Positions 7,908-15,776 of a stretch of 20,974 bases of DNA are shown piece by piece (the stretch's first letter is position 1; every line of letters begins with the position of its first letter). A program made the translations under genes and the position numbers. Under the pieces are notes generated by a model, which worked only from the letters and a program-made list of their open reading frames with translations, had not been told where the DNA came from and did not search any database. The DNA is from an uncultured Bacteroidota bacterium (lineage in GTDB: Bacteria > Bacteroidota > Bacteroidia > Bacteroidales > SZUA-534), in assembly GCA_937885735.1 (NCBI GenBank), contig CALABN010000223.1:1-20974 (forward strand). The letters are read 5' to 3'.

Positions 7908-7915
7908 CAAATGTA
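7908..7915 (-). promoter_or_regulatory. Bacteroidetes-type -7 element for the tRNA-tuf operon
   Basis: The minus strand reads TACATTTG followed by C, a full match to the TAnnTTTG(C) -7 box of the Bacteroidetes primary sigma factor. A T-rich stretch lies at about the -33 distance. The first tRNA begins about 44 bases downstream. High expression of the tRNA and tuf genes fits a strong promoter here. Confidence 0.65.
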
Positions 7916-7961
7916 GATATTTTTTGAGAAATAAAAACTCTTTGCAGATTTTTTTTTGAAA

Positions 7962-8261
7962 TTATAATCCACGTTGTTTTTCCTTGGCCTTCTGTAGTTG
8001 CTTCTTAAGTGCATCAACTGACAGATCCACAGCCTCTTCAAATGACTTTGCCTGCCTACTGCAGAATATGTTGTCGCCAGGTATTTGAACCTTAATTTCG
8101 GCTATTTTGTTCTCTGAAATATCCGATTTTTCCAATTTCAAAGTGACATCAACAGCGACAATGCCGTCATGGAACGTGTCAAGTTTGCCAACTTTGGCGT
8201 CAACAAAGCTCAATAATTTTTCTCCAGCATCGAAATGCAATGAGTGAGTGCTAATTTTCAT
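7962..8261 (-). CDS. hpf: Ribosome hibernation-promoting factor, short form (HPF/RaiA family)
   Basis: This 99-residue protein has the beta-alpha fold of the HPF/YfiA family. The N-terminus is MKISTHSLHFDAGEKLLSFV, and the KVQIPGDNIF and KSFEEAVDLSVDALKKQLQK segments are typical. Family members bind the 30S decoding region and idle ribosomes when growth slows. Only the N-terminal domain is present, so it lacks the C-terminal dimerisation domain of long HPF. The gene starts 13 bases after the recombinase stop. It has an AGGAGG Shine-Dalgarno 4 bases before ATG, unusual in this lineage. Confidence 0.92.
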   Translation of the reverse strand: MKISTHSLHFDAGEKLLSFVDAKVGKLDTFHDGIVAVDVTLKLEKSDISENKIAEIKVQIPGDNIFCSRQAKSFEEAVDLSVDALKKQLQKAKEKQRGL

Positions 8262-8264
8262 ATA

Positions 8265-8271
8265 TCCTCCT
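8265..8271 (-). promoter_or_regulatory. Strong Shine-Dalgarno of hpf
   Basis: The minus strand reads AAGGAGGATAT and then ATG (8261), a near-perfect anti-SD match with a short spacer. It begins just past the TAA of the upstream recombinase gene. Most genes in this window have AT-rich leaders without SD, as is usual in Bacteroidota, so this site stands out. Confidence 0.75.
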
Positions 8272-8274
8272 TTT

Positions 8275-9150
8275 TTATGCCCTTGGATGGGCTTGGTTAT
8301 AAATTTCCTTTAATCGTTCAAATGTTGTATGCGTATAAATTTGCGTCGCGGCCAAGTTTGAATGGCCCAACAATTCTTTTATCGCATCTATTTCTGCCCC
8401 GTTATTCAGCATATGTGTTGCAAAAGTATGCCTCAACACATGAGGGCTCTTCTTCTCCAACGTCGTCACCTCACCCAGATACTTGTTCACCACACGGTAC
8501 ACTAGTTTGCTGTAAACAGGATCACCCTTCGAAGTTACAAATAAAAAATCATGGTTGTACGCAATTTTATTGCGTTCTTCTATATATAATTTCAAATTGT
8601 TGCTTAACTCAATTCCAAAAGGTATGATGCGCTCCTTGTTGCGCTTGCCCAAGACCTTGAGTTGGGAATTGTAAAAATCAATGTCATAGAGTTTTAACCC
8701 GCACAATTCGGCAAGACGCATTCCTGTGCAATAGAAAGTCAGCAAAATTGTCCTGTCACGGACTCCTTCGAAATCGTCGGGAAACTGGTGCTGATCAAAA
8801 AGTTCAATCATACTGTGCTTGTCGACAAAGTACGGCAGATTCTTTTCGGTTTTGGGCTTGATGATTTTTTTTGTAGGCAGTTCCTGAATGGCGCCTTCGC
8901 GCATCTGGAACTTATAAAAGGTACGCAATGTGGTTATCTTGCGGTTTACGGACCTGGGCTTGTCTCCGTTCTCCATTAAAAAAACAATCCACTTGCGGAT
9001 AATCATATGATTTCCATCAAGTGGATTAAAATCTTTGTCGACACTTCGGCCGAAATCCAAGAACTGCTCCAAATCGCTCTTATACGAACGAAGTGTATGT
9101 TCAGAATAGCGTCTCTCGTTAGCCAAATAATTGAAAAATGTTTCAAACAT
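8275..9150 (-). CDS. xerC: Tyrosine recombinase of the XerC/XerD family
   Basis: The product is about 291 residues, normal for a Xer recombinase that resolves chromosome dimers at dif. The N-terminal SAM-like DNA-binding domain (about 1-90) precedes the catalytic domain. Active-site residues, numbered from ATG 9150, are R145 (TGMRLAEL), K169 (VLGKRNKER), H237 and R240 (HVLRHTFATHML), H263 (LLGHSNLAAT) and Y272 (IYTHTT). A GTG at 9183 would add 11 atypical residues, so I prefer ATG 9150, which gives the family-like start MFETFFNYLANERRYSEHTL. It lies between rpsU and hpf, probably one operon. XerC versus XerD cannot be settled without a comparison; the stable housekeeping context argues against a mobile-element integrase. 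Confidence 0.85.
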   Translation of the reverse strand: MFETFFNYLANERRYSEHTLRSYKSDLEQFLDFGRSVDKDFNPLDGNHMIIRKWIVFLMENGDKPRSVNRKITTLRTFYKFQMREGAIQELPTKKIIKPKTEKNLPYFVDKHSMIELFDQHQFPDDFEGVRDRTILLTFYCTGMRLAELCGLKLYDIDFYNSQLKVLGKRNKERIIPFGIELSNNLKLYIEERNKIAYNHDFLFVTSKGDPVYSKLVYRVVNKYLGEVTTLEKKSPHVLRHTFATHMLNNGAEIDAIKELLGHSNLAATQIYTHTTFERLKEIYNQAHPRA

Positions 9151-9205
9151 ATCAACAAAGTCAGTTGTATGTTTGTATATCACCTAACGAGACAAACCTG
9201 GAAAA

Positions 9206-9403
9206 TTAATTTTCTTGGCTTGCGTCTTGCAATTGCTGAATATATGCAGCCTTGATGATTTCCTTGCGACGAATAACAGAAGGTTTTGTGAAAACTTGGC
9301 GTGCTCTCAATTCTTTTACAACACCTGTCTTCTCGAACTTTCTTTTAAATTTCTTCAAGGCTCTATCAATGTTTTCGCCTTCTTTTACTGGTATTACAAT
9401 CAT
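9206..9403 (-). CDS. rpsU: 30S ribosomal protein S21 (bS21)
   Basis: This 65-residue basic protein matches S21: MIVIPVKEGENIDRALKKFK at the start, FEKTGVVKELRARQVFTKPS in the middle, and a Lys/Arg-rich helix after it. S21 sits near the anti-Shine-Dalgarno end of 16S rRNA. In Flavobacterium, S21 is reported to help hide the anti-SD, so a strong SD on the nearby hpf is of interest. It is the first gene of the rpsU-xer-hpf unit, with a good promoter upstream. Confidence 0.95.
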   Translation of the reverse strand: MIVIPVKEGENIDRALKKFKRKFEKTGVVKELRARQVFTKPSVIRRKEIIKAAYIQQLQDASQEN

Positions 9404-9441
9404 AATAATGTATAATTATTTAACTTTTCTAAAACAAGGCG

Positions 9442-9472
9442 CAAATTTAGCAAATGATATACAAATACAAAA
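9442..9472 (-). promoter_or_regulatory. Promoter of rpsU-xer-hpf (-33/-7 Bacteroidetes type)
   Basis: The minus strand has TAAATTTG (9449-9442) followed by C, matching the TAnnTTTG -7 box. TTTTG (9472-9468) lies 18 bases further upstream, as expected for the -33 box. The leader to the rpsU ATG (9403) would be about 35 bases. A second -7-like TACCTTTG lies at 9533-9526. Confidence 0.65.
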
Positions 9473-9565
9473 TTTGTCTATAAAATAATTTTAAACTTTT
9501 TTGTCATTGCCTTCCAGCAACCTTTCAAAGGTAAAAATCTTTTTTAAGCAATGGTTCGGAACCCG

Positions 9566-10498
9566 CTATTTTGCTTCAAGATATGGTGACAATTTTTCAA
9601 ATGTGACGGAATCGACAAGTTTATACTTGAGCAAATCGTCGACAGTTGAGAATTTTCCCATAAGACGTTTGTAATTCATAATGGAATTCAATTGGGCCAA
9701 CGGCAAGTATGGATGGCTACTCAACTGCTTATATTTAAAATTGTTTATGTCGATTTTTCTGATTTTTGTGGTGTCGACCTCAAACTGAATATACAAATCG
9801 GCATAAGTTTTATCTGACAAGTTGTTTATTTCACGTAACTGCTCTACTGAATAATAACCGCCTAACATATCACGATATGCCACGATGCGCTTTGCAAGAA
9901 CTGGTCCAATGCCACGCAAAGCATCCAATTGAGCCGAATCGGCTGTGTTCAACTCTACTATTGACAATGCAACATTATCCTTGTCACGCTTACGTTCATA
10001 CTTATTATTATATGTATAAGACTTGTTTGTGCTGTTCTTTTTTTTGTGTTTTTGTTCTGCCAACTGCTGTGGAATGCTAATGTATGGGCGCAACTTTGCA
10101 TACATACTGTCAGTAATGCCATATATTTTAGCAAAATCATCGGGCGTTTTAAACTTTCCACCTGACTTTCGATACTTGACAATGTTGTTGGCAATACGTT
10201 CCGACAACCCCAAGCAGACAAAATCATCAAACGTGGCCTCATTGGGATTGAAAGTGAAAACAGTGTCATCAATGTACACCTCATGTTTCATAGGTTCATC
10301 ATCACCCAACTCGACATAATTGGACATTATCTCCTCAAATAGTTCGAAATTTGGCCGGTCACGTCTTTCCTTGAAATAAAACGCAACACGAGGAAGAACC
10401 AACGTGATGATTATCAAGCAAACAAGGACTATTGAACCACATTGTTGAATGCGATTCATAGTAAAATACTCTTTGAAAAATTGCTTGAAACTCATCAT
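9566..10498 (-). CDS. Membrane-anchored helix-hairpin-helix protein with three HhH units (ComEA-like)
   Basis: This 310-residue protein has one N-terminal transmembrane segment (about 20-42) preceded by basic residues. Three helix-hairpin-helix units follow, at about residues 82-140, 180-240 and 247-308. The second is the most canonical: VELNTADSAQLDALRGIGPV and LAKRIVAYRD, like ComEA, which binds DNA outside the cytoplasmic membrane during uptake. A Lys/Asn/Tyr-rich low-complexity linker (about 148-175) separates units 1 and 2. The anchor topology suggests the HhH units lie in the periplasm. It starts 10 bases after the TamL-like stop, so co-transcription is likely. DNA binding is inferred; the degenerate first and third units may have other roles. 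Confidence 0.85.
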   Translation of the reverse strand: MMSFKQFFKEYFTMNRIQQCGSIVLVCLIIITLVLPRVAFYFKERRDRPNFELFEEIMSNYVELGDDEPMKHEVYIDDTVFTFNPNEATFDDFVCLGLSERIANNIVKYRKSGGKFKTPDDFAKIYGITDSMYAKLRPYISIPQQLAEQKHKKKNSTNKSYTYNNKYERKRDKDNVALSIVELNTADSAQLDALRGIGPVLAKRIVAYRDMLGGYYSVEQLREINNLSDKTYADLYIQFEVDTTKIRKIDINNFKYKQLSSHPYLPLAQLNSIMNYKRLMGKFSTVDDLLKYKLVDSVTFEKLSPYLEAK

Positions 10499-10508
10499 TC
10501 AAAATATT

Positions 10509-12806
10509 TCAGAATGGATAGCCTATGCCAAACTGCCACGTTATGTCTCGCAACTGAAACTTGTTGTGGAACAAAAACCAACTGTCACTTCCAGGCAAAA
10601 CAGGGTCCTTAACCTTAATGCCACCGTCAAGGCGAATAACAGCAAAGTTCAAATCGAGGCGGAATCCCAAACCTGTACCCACTGCGAACTGCTTATAGAA
10701 TTGACTTGGATTAAACTCCGCCCCTGGTCGGTCCTCATCTTTCTTCAAAGCCCAAATATTGCCCATATCAACAAAGAATGCACCTTTAAAATTTTTGATA
10801 ATGGTGTAACGATACTCAAGATTAAATTCCAACTTGATGTCGGCCGTCTGATTAGGGTATGAAGAGGCAGAATCACGATATGTGCCAGGACCCAAGTCGC
10901 GGACGTTCCATGCCCTAATGCCATCGGCTCCGCCAGAATAGTACTGACGTACAAATGGAACGGCGGTTGCATTGCCGTAAGGAATGGCCACTCCTGCGAA
11001 AGCCCTCACAACAAGTTGGTCTCTTTCAGAAAAGAAATGATATCTACGATAATCGACATCTGTTCTCAGGAATTGAGCGTACTGCAAGTTTCCAATCTCA
11101 TAATATCCTCCATTGACAGTGTCCTGCAAATTGGTGTTGCTATGTAACAAATGCAAAAGGTTTCCTGCCAAATCAAGATTCCATCGGAAATATGAAAAAT
11201 CCGTTTTTCTCGAGGCATCACGATTTTGATACATAATGCTATATCGACTACCAATAATGAAATAATCCTTGTAGCTATTTTCAATGTATTTGCCTTGAAT
11301 ACGTTGGTCGAATGCTTCAGTACGTTTTGGAATTCTGACTGTATTCAAATCAATTGGGCTGACAATGAATCTTAAATAGTTGGTAGCCTTCCACGAATAT
11401 GTTGTCAACAAGGTAGTTATTTTGCGAGTATAATCCGGTCGGTGCTGATAATTGTAGGCAATGGTCAACAATGTTCTCGGCTCTATCTTCTTGTACCAGT
11501 TTGAGGTACGGAACGGCAACACGAAAGACGGGGTTTCGAGCGAGGATTCGGCGCCAAACTCAACTATGTTGAATGCGTCAGATGTTTCGGTCTTTGTCTG
11601 GCGTTGCAATGATCCAGACAACTTGACATTGAATATCTCTGCCCCGTGAAACAAATTCTTATGCTGATAACTCAAATTGCCTCCCACGCCCAAATTTCCT
11701 TCGGTATTGGTGGCTTCAAGGTTGACTGAATAATTCTGGTAAGTTGAAGGTGTCAAATAAATCTGACAATCGAGCAATGAATCACCGCCTTGCACAGAAG
11801 AAAAAGTCACGCTGTTCTGCCTGAATATACGCAAGGAATTAAGATGAGCACGTGTCTGTTCAACTTTTTCAGCATCATAAAGCTGTCCTGGTTCAATCAA
11901 GTTGGTTTTCAAAATCGTACGTGGCGATATCTTCCTTTTGTCAAAAAAGACGAACGTAAACGGATCCCGTCTCAACGTATCGAGATTATGAAAATATGCA
12001 GACTTGTTCAGCAATGCCTCCTGCGGATCGTAATCTGGATAAAATGTGACGCTGTTTATCCAAAACTGACGGGCGTTGGATTTGACCAGATTGCCATCGT
12101 CGTTCTGTGAAACCGGTCTTTCGACTATGACTTCGACATTGGCTTCGAAATTGCTGGTATCGACACTATACCTGACAAAATCAGGGCCAAACTGATAATA
12201 TCCTTCGTTTTTAACCTGGCTTACAATACGATCACGCTCCTCCTGCAAAACATTTAGCGCGAACGGCTCTCCCTTTTTCAAAGGCGACGAAATAGTGTCG
12301 GACATAATCAACGGCTCAATAACTGTATCGTGAATGGTGTAATACACATTATTAATATATGTAGGATGCCCCAATTTCACATCGTAAACGACAGTGGCCT
12401 TTTTTTTCTTTTTCCTAACCTCGTATGAAACCGTAGAGTTGTAATATGCTTGATTTTTCAAGGTAATATCGAATTGATTGACAGTTCGGTCGGAAAGTGT
12501 GGAATCGTATATCACAGGCTCCTCACCTACAACCCTCGCAAGCCAACTTTTCCACCTACGTTCGTGACCGACATTGGCGAAATTGTAAGTCGCCAAAAAG
12601 AATGGATACACACGAAACATTTTGCGGTTTTCCTTTTGTCTGTAATATGCAGTAAGTTCAGACTTGTCAAACTTGGAATCATCAACCTTTGTCTCGTTGT
12701 GGCGCAAGAGATACTCGTCGTCAGGAACCATACGTGTGACATTGCAACTTGCAAGCAACAATGTCACAAACATTAAAACCGCCAAACGTGTAAACCCCTT
12801 ATGCAT
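10509..12806 (-). CDS. BamA/TamA-family outer-membrane lipoprotein (TamL-like)
   Basis: The product is about 765 residues from ATG 12806. The N-terminus MHKGFTRLAVLMFVTLLLAS followed by Cys21 is a lipoprotein signal with lipobox LASC. Periplasmic POTRA-like repeats (about 30-350) follow, then a C-terminal barrel with the Omp85 loop-6 motif (GGADGIRAWNVRDLGPGTY, the IRAW matching VRGF/Y) and a terminal Phe (QFGIGYPF). Omp85 proteins insert barrel proteins into the outer membrane. The lipid-anchored form in Bacteroidetes/Chlorobi is known as TamL, partner of TamB; no tamB is in this window. A longer start at 12977 would bury the signal peptide and overlap the divergent rRNA methyltransferase gene. 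A -7 box lies only about 7 bases upstream of the ATG. Confidence 0.85.
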   Translation of the reverse strand: MHKGFTRLAVLMFVTLLLASCNVTRMVPDDEYLLRHNETKVDDSKFDKSELTAYYRQKENRKMFRVYPFFLATYNFANVGHERRWKSWLARVVGEEPVIYDSTLSDRTVNQFDITLKNQAYYNSTVSYEVRKKKKKATVVYDVKLGHPTYINNVYYTIHDTVIEPLIMSDTISSPLKKGEPFALNVLQEERDRIVSQVKNEGYYQFGPDFVRYSVDTSNFEANVEVIVERPVSQNDDGNLVKSNARQFWINSVTFYPDYDPQEALLNKSAYFHNLDTLRRDPFTFVFFDKRKISPRTILKTNLIEPGQLYDAEKVEQTRAHLNSLRIFRQNSVTFSSVQGGDSLLDCQIYLTPSTYQNYSVNLEATNTEGNLGVGGNLSYQHKNLFHGAEIFNVKLSGSLQRQTKTETSDAFNIVEFGAESSLETPSFVLPFRTSNWYKKIEPRTLLTIAYNYQHRPDYTRKITTLLTTYSWKATNYLRFIVSPIDLNTVRIPKRTEAFDQRIQGKYIENSYKDYFIIGSRYSIMYQNRDASRKTDFSYFRWNLDLAGNLLHLLHSNTNLQDTVNGGYYEIGNLQYAQFLRTDVDYRRYHFFSERDQLVVRAFAGVAIPYGNATAVPFVRQYYSGGADGIRAWNVRDLGPGTYRDSASSYPNQTADIKLEFNLEYRYTIIKNFKGAFFVDMGNIWALKKDEDRPGAEFNPSQFYKQFAVGTGLGFRLDLNFAVIRLDGGIKVKDPVLPGSDSWFLFHNKFQLRDITWQFGIGYPF

Positions 12807-12812
12807 ATTCCG

Positions 12813-12820
12813 CAAATATA
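12813..12820 (-). promoter_or_regulatory. -7 element upstream of the TamL-like gene
   Basis: The minus strand reads TATATTTG followed by C, fitting TAnnTTTG. It ends 6 bases before the ATG at 12806, so a transcript from here would have almost no leader. A -33 box is not clear. Confidence 0.4.
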
Positions 12821-12895
12821 AGACAAGATGCACTGAATTGAGACAATCAGCATAAAAATAGCGCATAGATATCATCAATATTGACATTTGGCCAT

Positions 12896-12903
12896 TACTT
12901 TTG
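12896..12903 (+). promoter_or_regulatory. -7 element upstream of the rRNA methyltransferase gene
   Basis: TACTTTTG followed by C matches TAnnTTTG and would start transcription about 10 bases before ATG 12919. TTGACA at 12881 is nearby but too close for the usual -33 spacing. Confidence 0.5.
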
Positions 12904-12918
12904 CAAAAAACAAAGGCT

Positions 12919-13686
12919 ATGCTAACTAACAACAAGATAAAACTGATAAAGTCGCTCGACCAAAAGAAGGCACGCAAAGAGTCGGGCTGTTTCGTGGTTG
13001 AAGGCGAGAAAATGGTGAAGGAACTACTTCAAAGCAGATTTGAAACGGTTGAAGTTTTTGCCGTTCAATCGTACATAGACGAACTTCCATCAGCATTGAC
13101 AAAAAATGTTGAGATATCGGTTGTGAGCGAAAAAGACCTGGAACGCCTGACTCACCTGAAAACCGCAAACAAAGCCATAGCATTGGCAAAAATTCCAGAC
13201 AACGAAGGTGATTCAGCATACCCACAAAACGGCATCAGCATAGCGCTCGAGAACATTCAAGACCCTGGCAATATGGGCACCATTGTCCGCACTGCGGCCT
13301 GGCTCGGAATAAAAGATGTTTTTTGCACGCCCGAAACAGTCGATATATACAATCCGAAAGTGATTCAGTCGACAATGGGCGCCATTTTCAAGGTCAATGT
13401 ACACTATTGCGACTTGTTTGAACTGGCAAAGAAGGCTAGACAAAACAGCATCACTCTGTATGGCACACGCCTCGACGGCAAAAACATCTATCAGTCAAAA
13501 CTTTCGGGGAACGCAATAATTGTAATGGGCAACGAGTCGAAAGGGATGTCGTCGGAATTAAGCAATGAAATGGACCAAAACATAAAAATCCCATCATACG
13601 CACCACCCGCTGAAGAAATGGAATCTCTCAACGTGTCAATAGCGACTGCAATAGTGTGCGCCGAATTCAAGCGCCAAAACAACTGA
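12919..13686 (+). CDS. TrmH/SpoU-family RNA 2'-O-methyltransferase (RlmB-like)
   Basis: This 255-residue protein has an N-terminal substrate-binding domain (about 1-95; RKESGCFVVEGEKMVKELL) and a C-terminal SPOUT knot. The three SpoU motifs are present: motif 1 QDPGNMGTIVRTA (about 114-126, with catalytic Arg124), motif 2 IVMGNESKGM (about 201-210) and motif 3 MESLNVSIATAI (about 234-245). Such enzymes transfer methyl from S-adenosylmethionine to a ribose 2'-OH, as in 23S rRNA G2251 for RlmB; the exact target is not decidable from sequence alone. A TTG 12901 start overlaps the -7 element, so ATG 12919 is preferred. It is divergent from the TamL-like gene and convergent with the YhcH-family gene, 11 bases apart with no terminator seen. 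Confidence 0.88.
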   Translation: MLTNNKIKLIKSLDQKKARKESGCFVVEGEKMVKELLQSRFETVEVFAVQSYIDELPSALTKNVEISVVSEKDLERLTHLKTANKAIALAKIPDNEGDSAYPQNGISIALENIQDPGNMGTIVRTAAWLGIKDVFCTPETVDIYNPKVIQSTMGAIFKVNVHYCDLFELAKKARQNSITLYGTRLDGKNIYQSKLSGNAIIVMGNESKGMSSELSNEMDQNIKIPSYAPPAEEMESLNVSIATAIVCAEFKRQNN

Positions 13687-13697
13687 CAAAAAGTGAA

Positions 13698-14156
13698 TTA
13701 AGATTCGCTTGGATTCACACGAACCTTGACAACCACCTTCTTCACCACTGACGGCTTATCACATTTCAGGCAAGGTAGATGCAAATCGTCTGGGAAGAAA
13801 ATGACAAACTCGCCAGCATTAACCTTAATAGGTTCATAATCACCTTCGTAAAAGGCAATATCGCGTTCGTTTGAATAAGGTATCGCTTCTGGCTGATTAC
13901 CCTTCTTGGCATATCCGATTATCTCGCTACCACTTACAATATATTGAATGTCAATATATTCAAGATGACCCTCCAACTGTCCGTCGTTTTTTGTGACATA
14001 CTCGCTAATGGAAGCGTACATATCGTTTCCATCAATAGGATACTTGCCCTCATCATATTCAGAGAAGTCAATAGACTGCAAATATTCAAACGCCTTTGCA
14101 AATAATGGATGCAAAGACTCAAAATGTTTGTGTTCTGCGAGACTACCTATATACAT
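13698..14156 (-). CDS. YhcH/YjgK/YiaL (DUF386) family protein
   Basis: This 152-residue protein has the cupin-like fold family that includes YiaL, YjgK and EbgC. Matching segments are GHLEYIDIQYIVSG (a conserved His and the strand after it), ERDIAFYEGDYEP and GEFVIFFPDDLHLPCL, where His and Glu side chains line the pocket. Relatives are linked to sialic-acid and sugar metabolism, possibly as sugar anomerases or isomerases; the exact activity here is unknown. No sugar-catabolism gene is adjacent, so it seems to stand alone with its own promoter-like element. Confidence 0.85.
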   Translation of the reverse strand: MYIGSLAEHKHFESLHPLFAKAFEYLQSIDFSEYDEGKYPIDGNDMYASISEYVTKNDGQLEGHLEYIDIQYIVSGSEIIGYAKKGNQPEAIPYSNERDIAFYEGDYEPIKVNAGEFVIFFPDDLHLPCLKCDKPSVVKKVVVKVRVNPSES

Positions 14157-14180
14157 TTCATCATTTTTTTAATGCGGACG

Positions 14181-14188
14181 CAAAGGTA
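14181..14188 (-). promoter_or_regulatory. -7 element upstream of the YhcH-family gene
   Basis: The minus strand reads TACCTTTG followed by C, a full TAnnTTTG match, about 24 bases before ATG 14156. A TTTG lies 14 bases further upstream, shorter than the usual -33 spacing, so the -33 box is uncertain. Confidence 0.55.
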
Positions 14189-14213
14189 AACTTTAAACCA
14201 TACAAAGGTGTAA

Positions 14214-15776
14214 TCAAACGTTGTTTTTAATGAACAGGTCGACTTTTTCTGCACAACGCTGACCATCAAGGGCTGACGAGACAATGCCACCTGCATAACC
14301 AGCCCCTTCACCGCAAGGGAACAAGCCCGACACCTGGATATGTTGAAAAGTATCCTTGTCGCGGGGGATGCGAATCGGCGAACTTGTACGGCTCTCGACA
14401 CCTATAAGCAACGCCTCGTTGGTGTAGAATCCGTGCATCTTCCTGCCAAACTGTTGCAAGCCATCTTGCAAGCGTTGCCTTATAAAGTCTGGAATCCATT
14501 GGTGCAAAGGCGACGACACCACTCCTGGCGTGAACGACGTGCGTGGCAAACTCCCCGACACTTTAGAATTGACAAAGTCGACAACCCTCTGTGCAGGCGC
14601 TATCTGACCTTGTCCACCATTGGCAAACGACAGTTTCTCGTATTGCATCTGGAAATTCAATCCTGCCATAATCGGGTCGGACACTTGAGGAATATCCTCC
14701 AGCCTCAACTCTACAACAATGGCCGAATTTGCCCATTGACTGTTTCGGTTAGAAGGCGACATACCATTGACAACCATCTCGTCTGGTGCGGTTGATGCTG
14801 GGACAATTATCCCGCCAGGACACATACAAAAAGAATACACGCCTCGTCCGCCCGACTGCTGAACAAGGCTGTATGCGGCGGCAGGCAAGTATGGGCCACG
14901 TTGTCTGCAGGAATATTGTATTGAATCGATCAGAGTTTGGGGATGTTCAATCCTGACTCCCATTGCAAACGACTTTGGTTCCAAAATCACGCCTTGACTA
15001 TGCAACGAGAAATACACGTCGCGGGCAGAATGTCCAGTTGCCAATATTACAGCCTTGGAATTGATGACGTCTCCCGCAGTGGTGCGAATTCCCAAAACCT
15101 TGTCGTCCTTTATAACCAGTTCCTTGAATCCTGTCTCAAAATGGACTTCACCACCATATTCAATAATGGTCTTGCGTATATTCTCGATTATTCCAGGCAA
15201 CTTGTCTGTGCCAATATGCGGATGTGCATCGACCAAAATATCGGGGTTGCCACCATTGGCACTCAATATGCGAAGCACCTCTGAAATGTCGCCTCGTTTT
15301 TTCGACCTTGTAAACAATTTGCCATCGGAATATGTGCCAGCGCCACCTTCGCCAAATCCATAGTTGGAATCTGGATTGACTCCTTGATTGCGATGAATGG
15401 CCGCAATGTCGAAACGGCGCGTATGAACGTCCTTGCCCCGCTCAATGATGATTGGCTTGTAACCCAACTGAAGAAATTTCAAAGCGGCGAACAGTCCGCC
15501 AGGACCTGCACCAACAATCACTATCGGCTGACAATGCTCGACATTTTTATATTCAACCTGAACTGAATCGTCAGGTTTGGGCAATTCATCAATATAAATA
15601 TCCAGTTTTAAATTGATGCGCACACGTCCTCGACGGGCATCAATGGAACGGCCACGCAACTGACAAAACGAAACTTGTTCGCGAGAAATGCCCAACTGCG
15701 ACACTGCCAATGGCAAATATTTTTCTTCAGATGAAGCCTGCTCTGGTGTGAGCGACAATGTAATTTCCTTGACCAT
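14214..15776 (-). CDS. FAD-dependent NAD(P)-type oxidoreductase, COG2509 family
   Basis: This 520-residue protein has an N-terminal ~75-residue cap domain typical of the family, then a Rossmann FAD-binding motif IVIVGAGPGGLFAALK (GxGxxG at about 89-94) ending in the ribose-binding IIERG. The family segment SNYGFGEGGAGTYSDGKLFT follows, then a mid-protein dinucleotide strand VILATGHSARD. The C-terminal FAD-contacting segment is LFPCGEGAGYAGGIVSSALD. The family is conserved and cytoplasmic, but its reaction is not known to me. The ATG overlaps the stop of the PorT-like gene as TAATG, so the two are translationally coupled. Confidence 0.88.
   Translation of the reverse strand: MVKEITLSLTPEQASSEEKYLPLAVSQLGISREQVSFCQLRGRSIDARRGRVRINLKLDIYIDELPKPDDSVQVEYKNVEHCQPIVIVGAGPGGLFAALKFLQLGYKPIIIERGKDVHTRRFDIAAIHRNQGVNPDSNYGFGEGGAGTYSDGKLFTRSKKRGDISEVLRILSANGGNPDILVDAHPHIGTDKLPGIIENIRKTIIEYGGEVHFETGFKELVIKDDKVLGIRTTAGDVINSKAVILATGHSARDVYFSLHSQGVILEPKSFAMGVRIEHPQTLIDSIQYSCRQRGPYLPAAAYSLVQQSGGRGVYSFCMCPGGIIVPASTAPDEMVVNGMSPSNRNSQWANSAIVVELRLEDIPQVSDPIMAGLNFQMQYEKLSFANGGQGQIAPAQRVVDFVNSKVSGSLPRTSFTPGVVSSPLHQWIPDFIRQRLQDGLQQFGRKMHGFYTNEALLIGVESRTSSPIRIPRDKDTFQHIQVSGLFPCGEGAGYAGGIVSSALDGQRCAEKVDLFIKNNV

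Noticed and set aside
7933..7953. AT-rich hairpin with a GCAA loop after hpf as a terminator.
   Set aside because: The stem is almost all A-T with a bulge, too weak to separate from chance in this AT-rich spacer.
8275..9150. Tyrosine recombinase as the integrase of a mobile island next to tRNA genes.
   Set aside because: It lies between rpsU and hpf with a normal Xer length, and no attachment-site repeats or mobile genes are nearby; all neighbours are housekeeping genes.
9151..9183. GTG start adding 11 residues to the Xer recombinase.
   Set aside because: The added residues do not look like the family; ATG 9150 gives a normal length and N-terminus.
12807..12977. A 57-residue N-terminal extension of the TamL-like protein.
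   Set aside because: It would precede a clear lipoprotein signal peptide, overlap the divergent gene start and cover the promoter region.
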